NCBI GenBank assembly: GCA_025964695.1
Contig: JAOPYK010000098.1
Coordinates: forward strand, 108,612 to 172,611
Direction: 5' to 3'
Source of the DNA: Streptosporangiaceae bacterium
GTDB lineage: Bacteria; Actinomycetota; Actinomycetes; Streptosporangiales; Streptosporangiaceae
DNA length: 64,000 nt
Shown: piece after piece, positions 43,228-52,364 of the stretch
Position numbering within the stretch: position 1 is the stretch's first letter
How the letters are laid out: each line of letters opens with the position of its first letter
The notes under the pieces: generated by a model
What the model saw: only the letters and a program-made list of their open reading frames with translations
What the model was told of the DNA's origin: nothing
The model's database searches: none
Translations under genes and position numbers: made by a program

Positions 43228-43366
43228 GATGTTCCCAAGGAGGTCGTGGGGGGCCTTCTGGACGGCGCTCTACGCCCGGGACTGGCCGCGGCTGCGGTCC
43301 TTCTTCGATGCGGAGTCCATCTACTACGACGTGCTGACCGGCCCGGCCGCCGCTCCATATCGCGAT
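43228..43366 (+). pseudogene. SnoaL/limonene-epoxide-hydrolase-like fragment
   Basis: The frame here reads RRSWGAFWTALYARDWPRLR then SFFDAESIYYDVLTGPAAAP, the first helix and strand of a SnoaL-like or limonene-1,2-epoxide hydrolase fold. It then stops resembling the family, whereas an intact gene would have about 100 more residues. The frame stays open into the next small gene, but without similarity. Confidence 0.55.
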
Positions 43367-43486
43367 TTCTGTGGCGCTCCATCTGGCGCTCTATATTCGG
43401 AGACAGCGTCCGGCCCGGGCTTCGGTGCCATGGCGTCCTGGCCGGTCCGGGCCGTCATGGCCGGGTCCGGAAGATTGGAGAGCGCG

Positions 43487-43690
43487 ATGTGGATCCGCGG
43501 AATCGCCGGAGTCGTACTGTGCGTGGTGGGGACGGTGTGGATCGCTCAAGGATTGGGTGGGATGCACGGCTCATCGATGACAGGGCACTCCCAGTACGCG
43601 GTGCTGGGTGCCCTGGTGGTCCTCGTCGGACTCGGCCTTCTCGTGTTGGCATATCGCGTCCGCAGACGGCGCACGCACGGCGGGGACTAG
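43487..43690 (+). CDS. Small two-pass membrane protein
   Basis: A 67-residue protein starting at ATG 43487 with GGAG 6 nt upstream. Two membrane segments (IRGIAGVVLCVVGTVWIAQGLGG and YAVLGALVVLVGLGLLVLAYRV) are joined by MHGSSMTGHS. Proteins with this MHGSxMTGHxxWxxxG-type loop are common, uncharacterised actinobacterial membrane proteins. The open frame extends upstream into the SnoaL-like fragment, but the ribosome site decides the start. Confidence 0.75.
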   Translation: MWIRGIAGVVLCVVGTVWIAQGLGGMHGSSMTGHSQYAVLGALVVLVGLGLLVLAYRVRRRRTHGGD

Positions 43691-43725
43691 ATGTACTCGG
43701 CCGCGGGGGACCAGACGGCAGGACA

Positions 43726-44319
43726 CTAGCGAGGTGGCAGGGCCAGTCGTTCCGCGGCGCGCACCACAGTGGCGCGGCGCCGGGCGTGCTCTGTCGGGTC
43801 GTCGGCGTCGGCGCCGGTGAGCATGCGGGCGAGCTGGGGCACGGAGAACCACCATGCGGCCAGCGCGATGATCAGGAACACCACATAGGCGGGGTCGAGG
43901 TCGTCGTCGAGGACGCCGTCGCGTTGTGCGGCCGCGACGGCCTGGACCTTGTGCTGGTAGTGCGCGGTGCGGTTCACCTCGTCGGGCACGGGGCCGCCGG
44001 CCAGTCCTTCCCATTGCAGCAGGCGGGCCAGCTCGGGATGGGACGCGTGATAGTCGAACGTGCGCCCGGCGAACTCCCCGATGTCCTCATAACCCGCCGG
44101 GGGCGGTGTTACCGCGGCGGCGAGTTTCTCCAGCTCGTCGCGGAGCACCGTCTCGAACAGCGACTGCTTGTCGCCAAAGTACTTGTAGAGGCGCTCCTTG
44201 TTGATTCCGGCCCGCTCGGCGATACGGGCCATGGTCGTGCCGTCCGGCCCGCGCTCGGCGAACTCGACCCTCGCCGCCTCCTTGAGCCGTCGCTGCGTCC
44301 CCTCGGTGTCCCAGGCCAT
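43726..44319 (-). CDS. TetR-family transcriptional regulator
   Basis: A 197-residue repressor: the N-terminal HTH spans RLKEAARVEFAERGPDGTTMARIAERAGINKERLYKYFGDKQSLF and the rest is an all-helical ligand domain. The ATG at 44319 is chosen; the further 38 in-frame codons are not family-like. The ligand and targets are unknown. It is read in the same direction as the AfsR-like gene whose stop is at 44430, with a 110-bp gap. Confidence 0.9.
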   Translation of the reverse strand: MAWDTEGTQRRLKEAARVEFAERGPDGTTMARIAERAGINKERLYKYFGDKQSLFETVLRDELEKLAAAVTPPPAGYEDIGEFAGRTFDYHASHPELARLLQWEGLAGGPVPDEVNRTAHYQHKVQAVAAAQRDGVLDDDLDPAYVVFLIIALAAWWFSVPQLARMLTGADADDPTEHARRRATVVRAAERLALPPR

Positions 44320-44429
44320 ATCAACAATCGTACGCCCGCACCAACGGCAACGTTGTGGTTGCGAACCTCCAGCGCTAGCCATCCCAGATGGCGACCGAAC
44401 GGTGGACATCCACTCCTGCGCGCTGATCG

Positions 44430-47400
44430 TCACCCGCCGAGGGAGGTCAGCGCCTCTTCCCTGGGCATCGTGGCGCCCCGCTCGAAGGCCGAGGTGTACG
44501 CCGCGTCCCCGATCAGCATGCGGGAGCAGGCGATGACCCGGGCGACGTCGGGATCTCCGGGAACGGAAGAGCCGCGCAGCGACTTGCCCATGCCGAGCAG
44601 CAGTGCGGCCCGCTCACCGTCGCCGTCGAGGAGGGCGACGCCGGCCATGGCCTCGACTGCCGCGGCCACCACCGGCATGTACCGGATGCTCAGTGCCAGG
44701 TCCAGCGTCTGCTGATGCCGGGACCGCGCCTCATCGACGTTCCCCTCGGCCTCGGCGATCCGCCCCAGCGCGATGAGGATGCGTCCCTGTCTCTCCCCGC
44801 TGTCGAACAGTCCCGTCGAGCACTCGCTGAGCGCCAGTTCGTACAGCCGGCGGGCCTCGACCAGATCGCCGCGCAGCCGGGCGATCTCACCGAGGCCGCG
44901 ATGCGCGCCGGCCAGGGCGCCCGGCCTGCCCGCCCTCCGGGACAGCTTCGCGGCACGTTGGTAGTCGGCGCGGGCCGCGTCGAGGTCGCCGTAGCGCACC
45001 AGCCCGTCGGCGCGGCGGTGCAGCAGATCCGCCAGATCCTCCACGGAGCCGAGCTGCTCGACCAGTTTCACGGCCTCGGCCGTCAGAGCCAGTGACCTCT
45101 CCCGGTCCCCTCGCCAATCGGCGAGCTTGGCCAGCTCGTCCAGCACCTGCATCATTCCCCAGCGATCTCCCACCGCCCGGAAGCCCTCGAGACCAGCGCT
45201 GAACTCGCGCTCGGCCTCGGCCACCTCGCCGGCGAACAGCCGCCCCATGCCCAAGCCGATCTTGAACAGCGCGTCGGACCAGGGATCCGCGGCGAACTGC
45301 CGCTCGATATCGGTGATGTCCACATTGTCGGGGCCGTCGGGTCCGTCGGGTCCGACGGCCAGCGCCCACATCAGGACGAGGAACGGCTGTCGCGGCGGCC
45401 GGTCCAGGTTCCTCATGATCGACTTGGCCCGGGCCAGCGGGGCGCCGAGGTCCTGCCCGGACGGCATTGCGCTCACCACGCAGAAGACGTACTCCTCCGC
45501 CATCCCGGCGGGCGGCTCGGAGCCGAACACGTCGAGGAGTTCCAGGGCAGGCGCGACTCCCTCACTGCGCAGCCCCCGCAGCCACCAGTACGGCGACAGC
45601 CAGGCCGTCATCCGAAGGGCCGAGATCGGATCAGCGTGCACCGCCCAGCGCAGCGCGGCGTTGAGGTTGCCGTCCTCGGCGACCAGCCGATCCAGCCAGT
45701 CCAGCTGCTCCGCGCGGAGCAGATGAGGCTCGGCGGTCTCGGCCAGCTCCAGGAAATACGCCAGATGCGCCCTGCGCAGCCGCTCCTCCTCGCCGGCGTC
45801 GGCCAGCCGCTCGGCGCAGAACACCCGGATGGTGTCCAGCATGCGGTACCGCCCGTCCGCTCCCTCGACCAGGGACTTGTCCGCGAGGTCGGCGAGCAGG
45901 TCGTCGACCTCGTCCTCGGGCAGTCCGCAGACCCGCCTCGCCGCCTGCGGGGCGGCACCACCACTGAAGACGGTAAGCCGCCTGGCCAGGACCTTTTCGG
46001 GCTCGTCCAGCAGATCCCAGCTCCATTCCACCACCGCACGGAGGGTCTGGTGCCGCGGCGACTTCGTACGGTCGCCGCGCGACAGCAGCCGGAAGCGGTC
46101 GTCCAGCCGGGCGGCGACGTCCGTGAGCGTGAGCGAGCGCAACCGGGCCGCGGCGAGCTCGATCGCCAGCGGCTGACCGTCCAGGGCCACGCAGATCCGC
46201 AGGACCGTGTCGACGTTGGCGGTGTTCACCTCGAAGTCCGGCCGTACGGCGGCGGCCCGGTCCGCGAAGAGCCGGACCGCCGGGTAGCCGAGCGCCTCCA
46301 GAGGCGCGGTGCCCGGTGCGGGCAGCGCCAGCGGCGGCACCGGGCGCAGCGACTCACCGGTGATGCCGAGCGCCTCACGGCTGGTGGCCAGGACGTGCAG
46401 CTCCGGGCAGGCGCTCAACAGCCGGTGGGCGAGCCGGGCGGCCTCCGCGACCACGTGCTCGCAGTTGTCGAGGATCAGCAGTGTCCGCCGGTCGGTGAGC
46501 GCCGCGACCAGCCGGTCCACGTGGTCGGGCTTTGGGCCCGACGCCGACGGAAGCAGCCCGCCCTCGCGGAGGCCGAGAGCGGCGAGCACCGCCTGTGGCA
46601 CCGCGGCGCCGTCGACCAGCGGCGCCAGATCCACGAAGCAGACCTCGCTGTCGTCCCCGCCGCTCACCTCGATCGCCAGCCTGGTCTTGCCCGCCCCGCC
46701 GGGGCCCAGCAGCGTGACCAGGCGCGCCATGGCCAGCTGTTCGCCGATCTGCGCCATCTCCTCCTCCCGGCCCACGAAGCTGGTGAGCTGGGCCGGCAGC
46801 CCGGCTCGCCGCGGGGCCGGCGCCTTCGCGGGTGCGGCGGGCAGCAGCGACGGCTCGGCCCGGAGCACGGCCAGGTGCACGGCGGACAGCTCGGGGGAGG
46901 GGTCGGCGCCGAGCTCATCGGCGAGAATCCGCTTAGCGTCCTCGTAGACCTCGAGCGCCTCTGCCTGCCTTCCGCTTCCGTACAGCGCCAGCATGAGCTG
47001 CCCCCGGAGCCGTTCGCGCAGCGGATGCGCGGCGGTCAGGCCCTGGAGCTCCGCCACCAGTGCCCGGGCCCGATGCTCGCCGAGCGCAAGCTCCGCCTCG
47101 ACGCGGTCCTCGATCGCGGCCAACCGGAGCTCCTCGAGCCGGACCGTCTGCGCCTCGGCGAACGGAGCGTCCGCCACGTCGGCCAGGGCCGGACCCCGCC
47201 ACAGGCCGAGTGCCTCCCGCAGCAGGTCGGCGGCGCGGGTGTGGTCGCCGGCGGCCAGTGCGTGCCGGCCCTCCTCGGCGAGCCGCTCGAACCGGTGTAC
47301 GTCGACGTCCAGGGGCTCGATCGCCAGCCGGTAACCCGCCGGTGCCAGCTCGACCAGGCCGCCGGCTCCGGCCGCGTCGCGCAGTCCACGGCGGAGCCGC

Positions 47401-47603
47401 GAGACCTGGGACTGGAGGGCGTTGGCGGCGCCCTCCGGTGGATTCTCACCGTAGAGACCATCGATCAGTGCCTCCGCGGTCACCATCCGGCCCGCGTTAA
47501 GCAGCAACAAGGCCAGCAGTGAGCGCACCCGCGGCCCGCCGACGGCCGCCAGGCTTCCGTCGGTCTGCCGTACCTCCATCGCGCCGAGGACTCCGAACCA
47601 CAT
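44430..47603 (-). CDS. AfsR/SARP-family regulator (OmpR-like DBD, BTAD, NB-ARC, TPR)
   Basis: A 1057-residue regulator. It begins with an OmpR-type winged helix (MWFGVLGAMEVRQTDGS to QVSRLRRGLRDA), then the bacterial transcriptional activator domain (about 95-250), an NB-ARC-like ATPase (FVGREEEMAQIGEQLAMARL and Walker A LGPGGAGKTRL, near residue 300; LLILDNCEHV), and C-terminal TPR-like helices. Large SARPs activate secondary metabolite clusters or respond globally, as AfsR does. No biosynthetic cluster is adjacent, so a pleiotropic role is more likely. The length is normal for the class. Confidence 0.93.
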   Translation of the reverse strand: MWFGVLGAMEVRQTDGSLAAVGGPRVRSLLALLLLNAGRMVTAEALIDGLYGENPPEGAANALQSQVSRLRRGLRDAAGAGGLVELAPAGYRLAIEPLDVDVHRFERLAEEGRHALAAGDHTRAADLLREALGLWRGPALADVADAPFAEAQTVRLEELRLAAIEDRVEAELALGEHRARALVAELQGLTAAHPLRERLRGQLMLALYGSGRQAEALEVYEDAKRILADELGADPSPELSAVHLAVLRAEPSLLPAAPAKAPAPRRAGLPAQLTSFVGREEEMAQIGEQLAMARLVTLLGPGGAGKTRLAIEVSGGDDSEVCFVDLAPLVDGAAVPQAVLAALGLREGGLLPSASGPKPDHVDRLVAALTDRRTLLILDNCEHVVAEAARLAHRLLSACPELHVLATSREALGITGESLRPVPPLALPAPGTAPLEALGYPAVRLFADRAAAVRPDFEVNTANVDTVLRICVALDGQPLAIELAAARLRSLTLTDVAARLDDRFRLLSRGDRTKSPRHQTLRAVVEWSWDLLDEPEKVLARRLTVFSGGAAPQAARRVCGLPEDEVDDLLADLADKSLVEGADGRYRMLDTIRVFCAERLADAGEEERLRRAHLAYFLELAETAEPHLLRAEQLDWLDRLVAEDGNLNAALRWAVHADPISALRMTAWLSPYWWLRGLRSEGVAPALELLDVFGSEPPAGMAEEYVFCVVSAMPSGQDLGAPLARAKSIMRNLDRPPRQPFLVLMWALAVGPDGPDGPDNVDITDIERQFAADPWSDALFKIGLGMGRLFAGEVAEAEREFSAGLEGFRAVGDRWGMMQVLDELAKLADWRGDRERSLALTAEAVKLVEQLGSVEDLADLLHRRADGLVRYGDLDAARADYQRAAKLSRRAGRPGALAGAHRGLGEIARLRGDLVEARRLYELALSECSTGLFDSGERQGRILIALGRIAEAEGNVDEARSRHQQTLDLALSIRYMPVVAAAVEAMAGVALLDGDGERAALLLGMGKSLRGSSVPGDPDVARVIACSRMLIGDAAYTSAFERGATMPREEALTSLGG

Positions 47604-47640
47604 GACGTCGATTGTCGCTTATCGCGGTAGTTCCCGGCCC

Positions 47641-47815
47641 CTCCGTGATCACCCCGTTCGTATGATCGCGCCGCTATGATCACCCGTTCGTATGATCACG
47701 GAGCTCAGGGCCGCGGCCAGGTCCTGCGGCAGGTGAGTGAGGCAGGTGAGTGTGGCGGGTGAGTCGGCAGGTCTGCGGCAGGTGTGCGTAGCTCGGTTGC
47801 GCGGGTGAGGCGGGT
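47641..47815. repeat. Repeat-rich intergenic region with 11-bp inverted repeat
   Basis: CTCCGTGATCA (47641-47651) and TGATCACGGAG (47693-47703) are exact reverse complements, enclosing two copies of CCGTTCGTATGATC. Right of this, GGTGAGTG/GGCAGGTG-type 10-12 bp units recur to about 47815. It separates the divergent AfsR-like and DUF2332 genes. Confidence 0.7.
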
Positions 47816-47901
47816 CACCCGGCGTCCGTCTTTCGCTCGCGCCGCCAGGGGACGAGGATCATCGGTATCGGTAAGGGGGAGCATGAAACGGGGAGGTTCT
47901 G

Positions 47902-48984
47902 ATGTCTCGTGAGCGTGTTGCCGTCATGATCGAGCACCAGGCGGCGGCGTGCGCCCAGCTCGGATCGCCGCTGTACGCGTTCCTGCTCGGCAGGGCGGCG
48001 CGCGACGTCCGCGCCGGGGGTCCCTGTGCGGACGCCGTGGCCGGATACGAGAACACTCCGGGGCCTGACGCCATCGCGCTGCGGCTGCTCGGTGGGGTGC
48101 ACTCGGCGGTCCTCACCGGCCGCGCCCCCGAACTGGCCGCCCACTACCCGAGCGCGGGCGGCGTCTTCGATCCGGACCGGCCGGACGGCTGCTGGGCCGC
48201 GTTCCGGTCCACCCTGGCCGATGAGATGGCCTGGATCCGGGACTGGATGACACGGCCGCCGCAGACCAATGAGGTCGGCCGGGCCAACCTGCTGATCGCA
48301 GGGCTGCTGGCGGCCATGCGGACCACCGGCCCGCTGCCCATCCGGCTCTTCGAACTCGGTGCCAGCGCTGGCCTCAACCTGCGTGCCGATCACTTCCGCT
48401 GCGTCAGCGAGGGCATCGCCTGGGGCCCGGTGGACTCGCCGGTCGTTCTGGCGGACGCCTGGCGCGGCGCTCCGCCGGAATGGCTGGTGCAGGCCGTGGC
48501 TCGGCACCCCAGCCTGACGATCGCCGAACGGCGCGGCTGTGACCTGGCCCCCATCGATCCGCTGTCATCCGGTGGTGAGCTGGTCCTTCGGGCCTACGTC
48601 TGGCCGGACCAGACCGCCCGTGTCGTGCGGCTTGACGGCGCCCTGCGGCTGGCCGCCCGGATCCCGGCCCGGGTCGACACCGTCGGCGCCGCCGACTTCC
48701 TCGCGGGTCTCCGGCTGGAGCCCGGCACGCTCACCGTGGTCTGGCACTCGATCATGCGTCAGTACGTCCCCGCCGCCGAGTGGGCGCTGGCCGAGGGCGA
48801 GCTGGACCGGCTCGCCGCGGCGGCCACCTCGCAGGCGTCGTTCGCGCATATCGCCTTCGAACCGAGCCGGGTCGGCGAGCAGTACCGCTGCCGGCTGACC
48901 GTACGGCTCGGAGCCGCCGCCGAGACGGTGCTGGCGCAGGCGCGGCCGCACGGGCTCCCCGCACGCGAGATCGCGGCGGCCTGA
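47902..48984 (+). CDS. DUF2332-family protein
   Basis: A 360-residue member of the DUF2332 family: GSPLYAFLLGRAARDV, LRLLGGVHSAVLTGRAPELAAHYPS, TNEVGRANLLIAGLLAAMRTTG and the methyltransferase-like FELGASAGLNLRADHFRC. The last motif and the WHSIMRQYV segment resemble a Rossmann methyltransferase fold, although no activity is established. The ATG follows GGGGAGG at 5 nt. The gene is divergent from the AfsR-like regulator and appears monocistronic. Confidence 0.88.
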   Translation: MSRERVAVMIEHQAAACAQLGSPLYAFLLGRAARDVRAGGPCADAVAGYENTPGPDAIALRLLGGVHSAVLTGRAPELAAHYPSAGGVFDPDRPDGCWAAFRSTLADEMAWIRDWMTRPPQTNEVGRANLLIAGLLAAMRTTGPLPIRLFELGASAGLNLRADHFRCVSEGIAWGPVDSPVVLADAWRGAPPEWLVQAVARHPSLTIAERRGCDLAPIDPLSSGGELVLRAYVWPDQTARVVRLDGALRLAARIPARVDTVGAADFLAGLRLEPGTLTVVWHSIMRQYVPAAEWALAEGELDRLAAAATSQASFAHIAFEPSRVGEQYRCRLTVRLGAAAETVLAQARPHGLPAREIAAA

Positions 48985-49167
48985 TCCAAGAGGTACGGGC
49001 CCGGTCGTACCCGCTAGCCGGTCGGGCCCGCGCGTGGGGCTGGACAATTGTCACGACGGCCGAGCACCGCTTGCTCGGCGGCGTTCCACAGATCGTCGGA
49101 GAAGGCCCCCGCCAGGTACGTGGGCGTGACCGCGGGAAGAGCCAGAACCCAGAGCTAGGACCAGGAG

Positions 49168-51057
49168 CTAGGACCTGAGGACTTCGCGGGCGTGGGCGGC
49201 CCGGACGGCGGTGGAGAGCGTGATGATGTCGTAGGCACCATGATGCCGCCGTCCGTTGATGAAGAACGTCGGGGTACCCGACACGCCGCTCAGGTCGGCG
49301 GAGTCGATGTCCTCCGCGATCCGGTCGGCGCCCGTGTGGGCTCGCAGGTCGTTGCGGAACCTTTCGACATCGAGGCCGAGTTCCCTGGCGTACCGGATGA
49401 GGTCGGGGACTCGCAGGTCGCTCTGCCGGTCGAGCAACAGGTCGTGCATCTCCCAGAACGCTCCTTGCCCGGCCGCGGCCTCGGCCGCCTCGGCGGCGAG
49501 CTGGGCGTTGGGGTGGACGTCGTTCAGCGGCAGATGCCGCCAGACGTAGCGCACGTCACCGAAGTCGGCGAGCAGTTCGCGGACGACCGGCTCCGCCTGA
49601 CCGCAGAAGGGGCATTCGAAGTCCCCGTACTCGATCACGGTCACCGGCGCCTGCTCGGGACCCCGCAGGTGGTCACGCTCCGGGTCGACCGGCGCGGCGA
49701 GGTCGATGATGCCCTCGGCGGTGCCCAGCAGGGCCCGGATCCGCGCCCGTTTCGGGAGCATGGCGGTCACCCGGAAGACGGCCCAGGTCAGCAGAGACGC
49801 GCAGAGCGCCGCGGTCAGGATGCCGAGCTTGGCCTCCTCGAGCTGGACTCCGGTGAAGGCGAGTGTCGCGATCAGCAGGGAGACGGTGAATCCGATGCCC
49901 GCGATGGTGCCGGCGCCCGCGACGGCGGCCCAGCCGACCGGCGGCCGGACCCGGCCCCGGGTCACCTTGGTGACCAGCCAGGACGAACCGATGATGCCGA
50001 TCGGCTTGCCGATGAGATAGGCGAACAGGATGCCCAGCGTGATCGGTGAGGTGAACGCACGCGCCAGGAAGCCGGCACTGATCGTGATGCCGGCATTGGC
50101 GAGAGCGAAGATCGGCACGATCACATAACTCGTCCAGGGGTGGTACAGCTGCTGCAATCGTTCGTTGGGGGAGATCGCCGAGGCGAGCCCGAGGCTCGCC
50201 GAGCGCGCGAGCTCCGGCGTCGGCTGCTCGCGGAAGAGCCGGAAGAGATCCGACGCGCGTTCGAGGTCGCCGCGCGCCGCCGGGGACGCGTAGGTCAGCA
50301 GGCCCATGGCCAGGCCGACGACGACCGGTTCGATGCCGGACTTGAGCAGTGCGAACCACACCGCCGTGCCCAGCAGTACGTAGACGAGCCCTTGGCGTAC
50401 GCCGAGGGCGCGGACGACCAGGGTCGCGCCGAAGATGGCGAGCCCGACCAGGAGCGCGGGCGTCGCCACGCGCTCGCTGTAGAAGACCGCGATGACCCCG
50501 AGCGCGACGAGATCATCGACGACGGTGACCGTGAGCAAATAGGTGCGCAGGCGCGCAGGCAGACGTGATCCGACCAGCGCGAGCATGCCGAGGGCGAACG
50601 CCGTGTCCGTCGACATGGCCGCACCCCAGCCGTGCGCCGAGGAACGGCCGGCGTTCAGCGATAGATAGACCGCGATGGGCACGAGCATCCCGCCGATGCC
50701 GGCCACGAGCGGCAGCGCGAGCCGCCGCCGGTCGCGCAACTCTCCCATGTCGAACTCGCGGCGCGCTTCGAGGCCGACCACGAAGAAGAAGAACGTCATC
50801 AGCCCGGTGTTCACCCACTGGCGCAGATCCTGTGAGACACCTGACCCGCCGAGGCGGATCGACAACGGGGTCCGCCATACGGACTCGTACGACGACACGT
50901 CGACGTTCGCCCAGATCAGAGCGGCCACGGTCGCGCTCAGCAGGATCGCGGCGCCACCGGTCTCGGTGCGCAGGAACTCACGCAGTGGTGTCTGCAGATT
51001 CCACGCCCAAGCGGTGTTACCCGACAGCGGCGTGCCGGTCTCCCCGGGATTCGTCAT
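49168..51057 (-). CDS. nhaA: NhaA Na+/H+ antiporter fused to a DsbA-like thioredoxin domain
   Basis: A 629-residue fusion. Residues 1 to about 425 form the NhaA antiporter with about 11-12 membrane segments: [25 protein letters not shown] (149-157) and [10 protein letters not shown] with the ion-binding Asp pair at 181-182. A linker leads to a thioredoxin_4/DsbA-like domain from about 472: [22 protein letters not shown] (active-site CPFC at 482-485) and [14 protein letters not shown] with the cis-proline. The ATG at 51057 matches the family start; the longer open frame is spurious. Fusions of this type are known in actinobacteria. The redox partner and the topology of the domain are not evident. 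Confidence 0.93.
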   Translation of the reverse strand: MTNPGETGTPLSGNTAWAWNLQTPLREFLRTETGGAAILLSATVAALIWANVDVSSYESVWRTPLSIRLGGSGVSQDLRQWVNTGLMTFFFFVVGLEARREFDMGELRDRRRLALPLVAGIGGMLVPIAVYLSLNAGRSSAHGWGAAMSTDTAFALGMLALVGSRLPARLRTYLLTVTVVDDLVALGVIAVFYSERVATPALLVGLAIFGATLVVRALGVRQGLVYVLLGTAVWFALLKSGIEPVVVGLAMGLLTYASPAARGDLERASDLFRLFREQPTPELARSASLGLASAISPNERLQQLYHPWTSYVIVPIFALANAGITISAGFLARAFTSPITLGILFAYLIGKPIGIIGSSWLVTKVTRGRVRPPVGWAAVAGAGTIAGIGFTVSLLIATLAFTGVQLEEAKLGILTAALCASLLTWAVFRVTAMLPKRARIRALLGTAEGIIDLAAPVDPERDHLRGPEQAPVTVIEYGDFECPFCGQAEPVVRELLADFGDVRYVWRHLPLNDVHPNAQLAAEAAEAAAGQGAFWEMHDLLLDRQSDLRVPDLIRYARELGLDVERFRNDLRAHTGADRIAEDIDSADLSGVSGTPTFFINGRRHHGAYDIITLSTAVRAAHAREVLRS

Positions 51058-51343
51058 TCTTGAATTCTCGTTGATCGGACGCCACGCTGATCCACCAGAC
51101 CGGCAGAGATCCCGGTCGGCTTCGCCCCGGCAGCCTGCGCACTCGATTTCGGCGGGCCTGTTGGACCCTGCGAGCCGTCCGTTTCGCGGCGCTATGGCCG
51201 AAACCCGGAAATCTAGTGTGCTCGCTGATAACTTGTCCCCCAGGCTTGTTGCAGGCCTGCGCAGAACGGGGGTCGGCCGTGAAGAGGCGTTCGCATCCCC
51301 TAGGGTGCACTCTGATTGCTGTCCTGTCCCCTCTGACGTGGCG

Positions 51344-52252
51344 ATGAGTATGATCACCTCACAGCCGGACGCCCCTGGGCCCATCCGCGACCTGTTCGAT
51401 CAGCCCGCGGGCGGGCCGACGGTCGTGCGCATCCTGCTGGGTGCCCAACTGCGTCGGCTGCGGGAGGCCGGCGGTGTGACGCGGGAGGCCGCCGGGCATG
51501 CGATCCGCGGGTCCGCGTCCAAGATCAGCCGGATGGAACTCGGCCGGGTGGGCTTCAAGGAGCGTGACGTCGCCGACCTGTGCACGCTCTACGGCCTGCA
51601 CGATGTGCGGGAACGGGCGACACTGCTGGGGCTGATCGCCCAGGCCAACGCGCCCGGCTGGTGGCACCACTACGGGGACGCCGTCCCGGAGTGGTTCGAG
51701 GCCTACGTCGGGCTGGAGCAGGCCGCGTCGCTGATCCGCGTCTACGACGCCCATTCCGTCCCCGGCCTCCTCCAGACGGAGGACTACGCGCGTGTTCTGA
51801 TCGGCCTGAACTACCCTGCCGCGACCGCCGATGAGATCGACCGAAAGGTCAGCCTGCGGATGACGCGGCAGCAGCTGCTCAGGCGCGCCGACGCCCCGCA
51901 GCTCTGGGTGGTGATGGACGAAGCCGCCGTACGACGCCCGCTCGGTGGTCAGCAGGTCATGCGCGCGCAGCTGCTGCACCTGCTCGACCTGGCCAGGCTC
52001 CGCAACGTCACGCTGCAGATCGTGCCGTTCCACGGTGGTGGCCACCCGGCCATCGGCGCTCCGTTCACCATCCTGCGGTTCTCTCAGCCGGACCTGCCCG
52101 ACATCGTCTACCTCGAACAGCTCACCAGCGCGCTGTACCTCGACAAGCGTGAGGACCTCGATCACTACATGGCGGTCATGAACCGGCTGGCGGTGCAGGC
52201 CACGCCCGCCGCCACCCTCGAGACGCTGCGGTCCATTCTCGACGGGATGTGA
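51344..52252 (+). CDS. XRE-family regulator with DUF5753 domain
   Basis: A 302-residue regulator: HTH ([49 protein letters not shown]) and DUF5753 ([75 protein letters not shown]). No DUF397 gene follows, unlike the pair at 26-27 kb, so this is a lone member. ATG 51344 is used; ATG 51350 is possible. Divergent from nhaA across 286 bp that hold no other gene. Confidence 0.9.
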   Translation: MSMITSQPDAPGPIRDLFDQPAGGPTVVRILLGAQLRRLREAGGVTREAAGHAIRGSASKISRMELGRVGFKERDVADLCTLYGLHDVRERATLLGLIAQANAPGWWHHYGDAVPEWFEAYVGLEQAASLIRVYDAHSVPGLLQTEDYARVLIGLNYPAATADEIDRKVSLRMTRQQLLRRADAPQLWVVMDEAAVRRPLGGQQVMRAQLLHLLDLARLRNVTLQIVPFHGGGHPAIGAPFTILRFSQPDLPDIVYLEQLTSALYLDKREDLDHYMAVMNRLAVQATPAATLETLRSILDGM

Positions 52253-52364
52253 CACCCCCCGGCGAGCGGGCGTCCGTGGGCATCCAGCACGCCCGGTCAC
52301 GTCCTGTACGACCACGTCCTGAGCGGCGAGGACTGCCGCCGGGCCGGGGGGCGCGTCGTGAGAT

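Noticed and set aside
45636..47522. A 628-codon plus-strand open frame
   Set aside because: It lies entirely antisense to the AfsR-like gene, and its composition (Gln, Arg, Gly-rich, no motifs) is what GC-rich coding DNA gives in the opposite frame.
4329..47603. Secondary metabolite cluster, suggested by the LAL and AfsR-like regulators
   Set aside because: No PKS, NRPS, terpene synthase, RiPP precursor or other core enzyme is present in the window.
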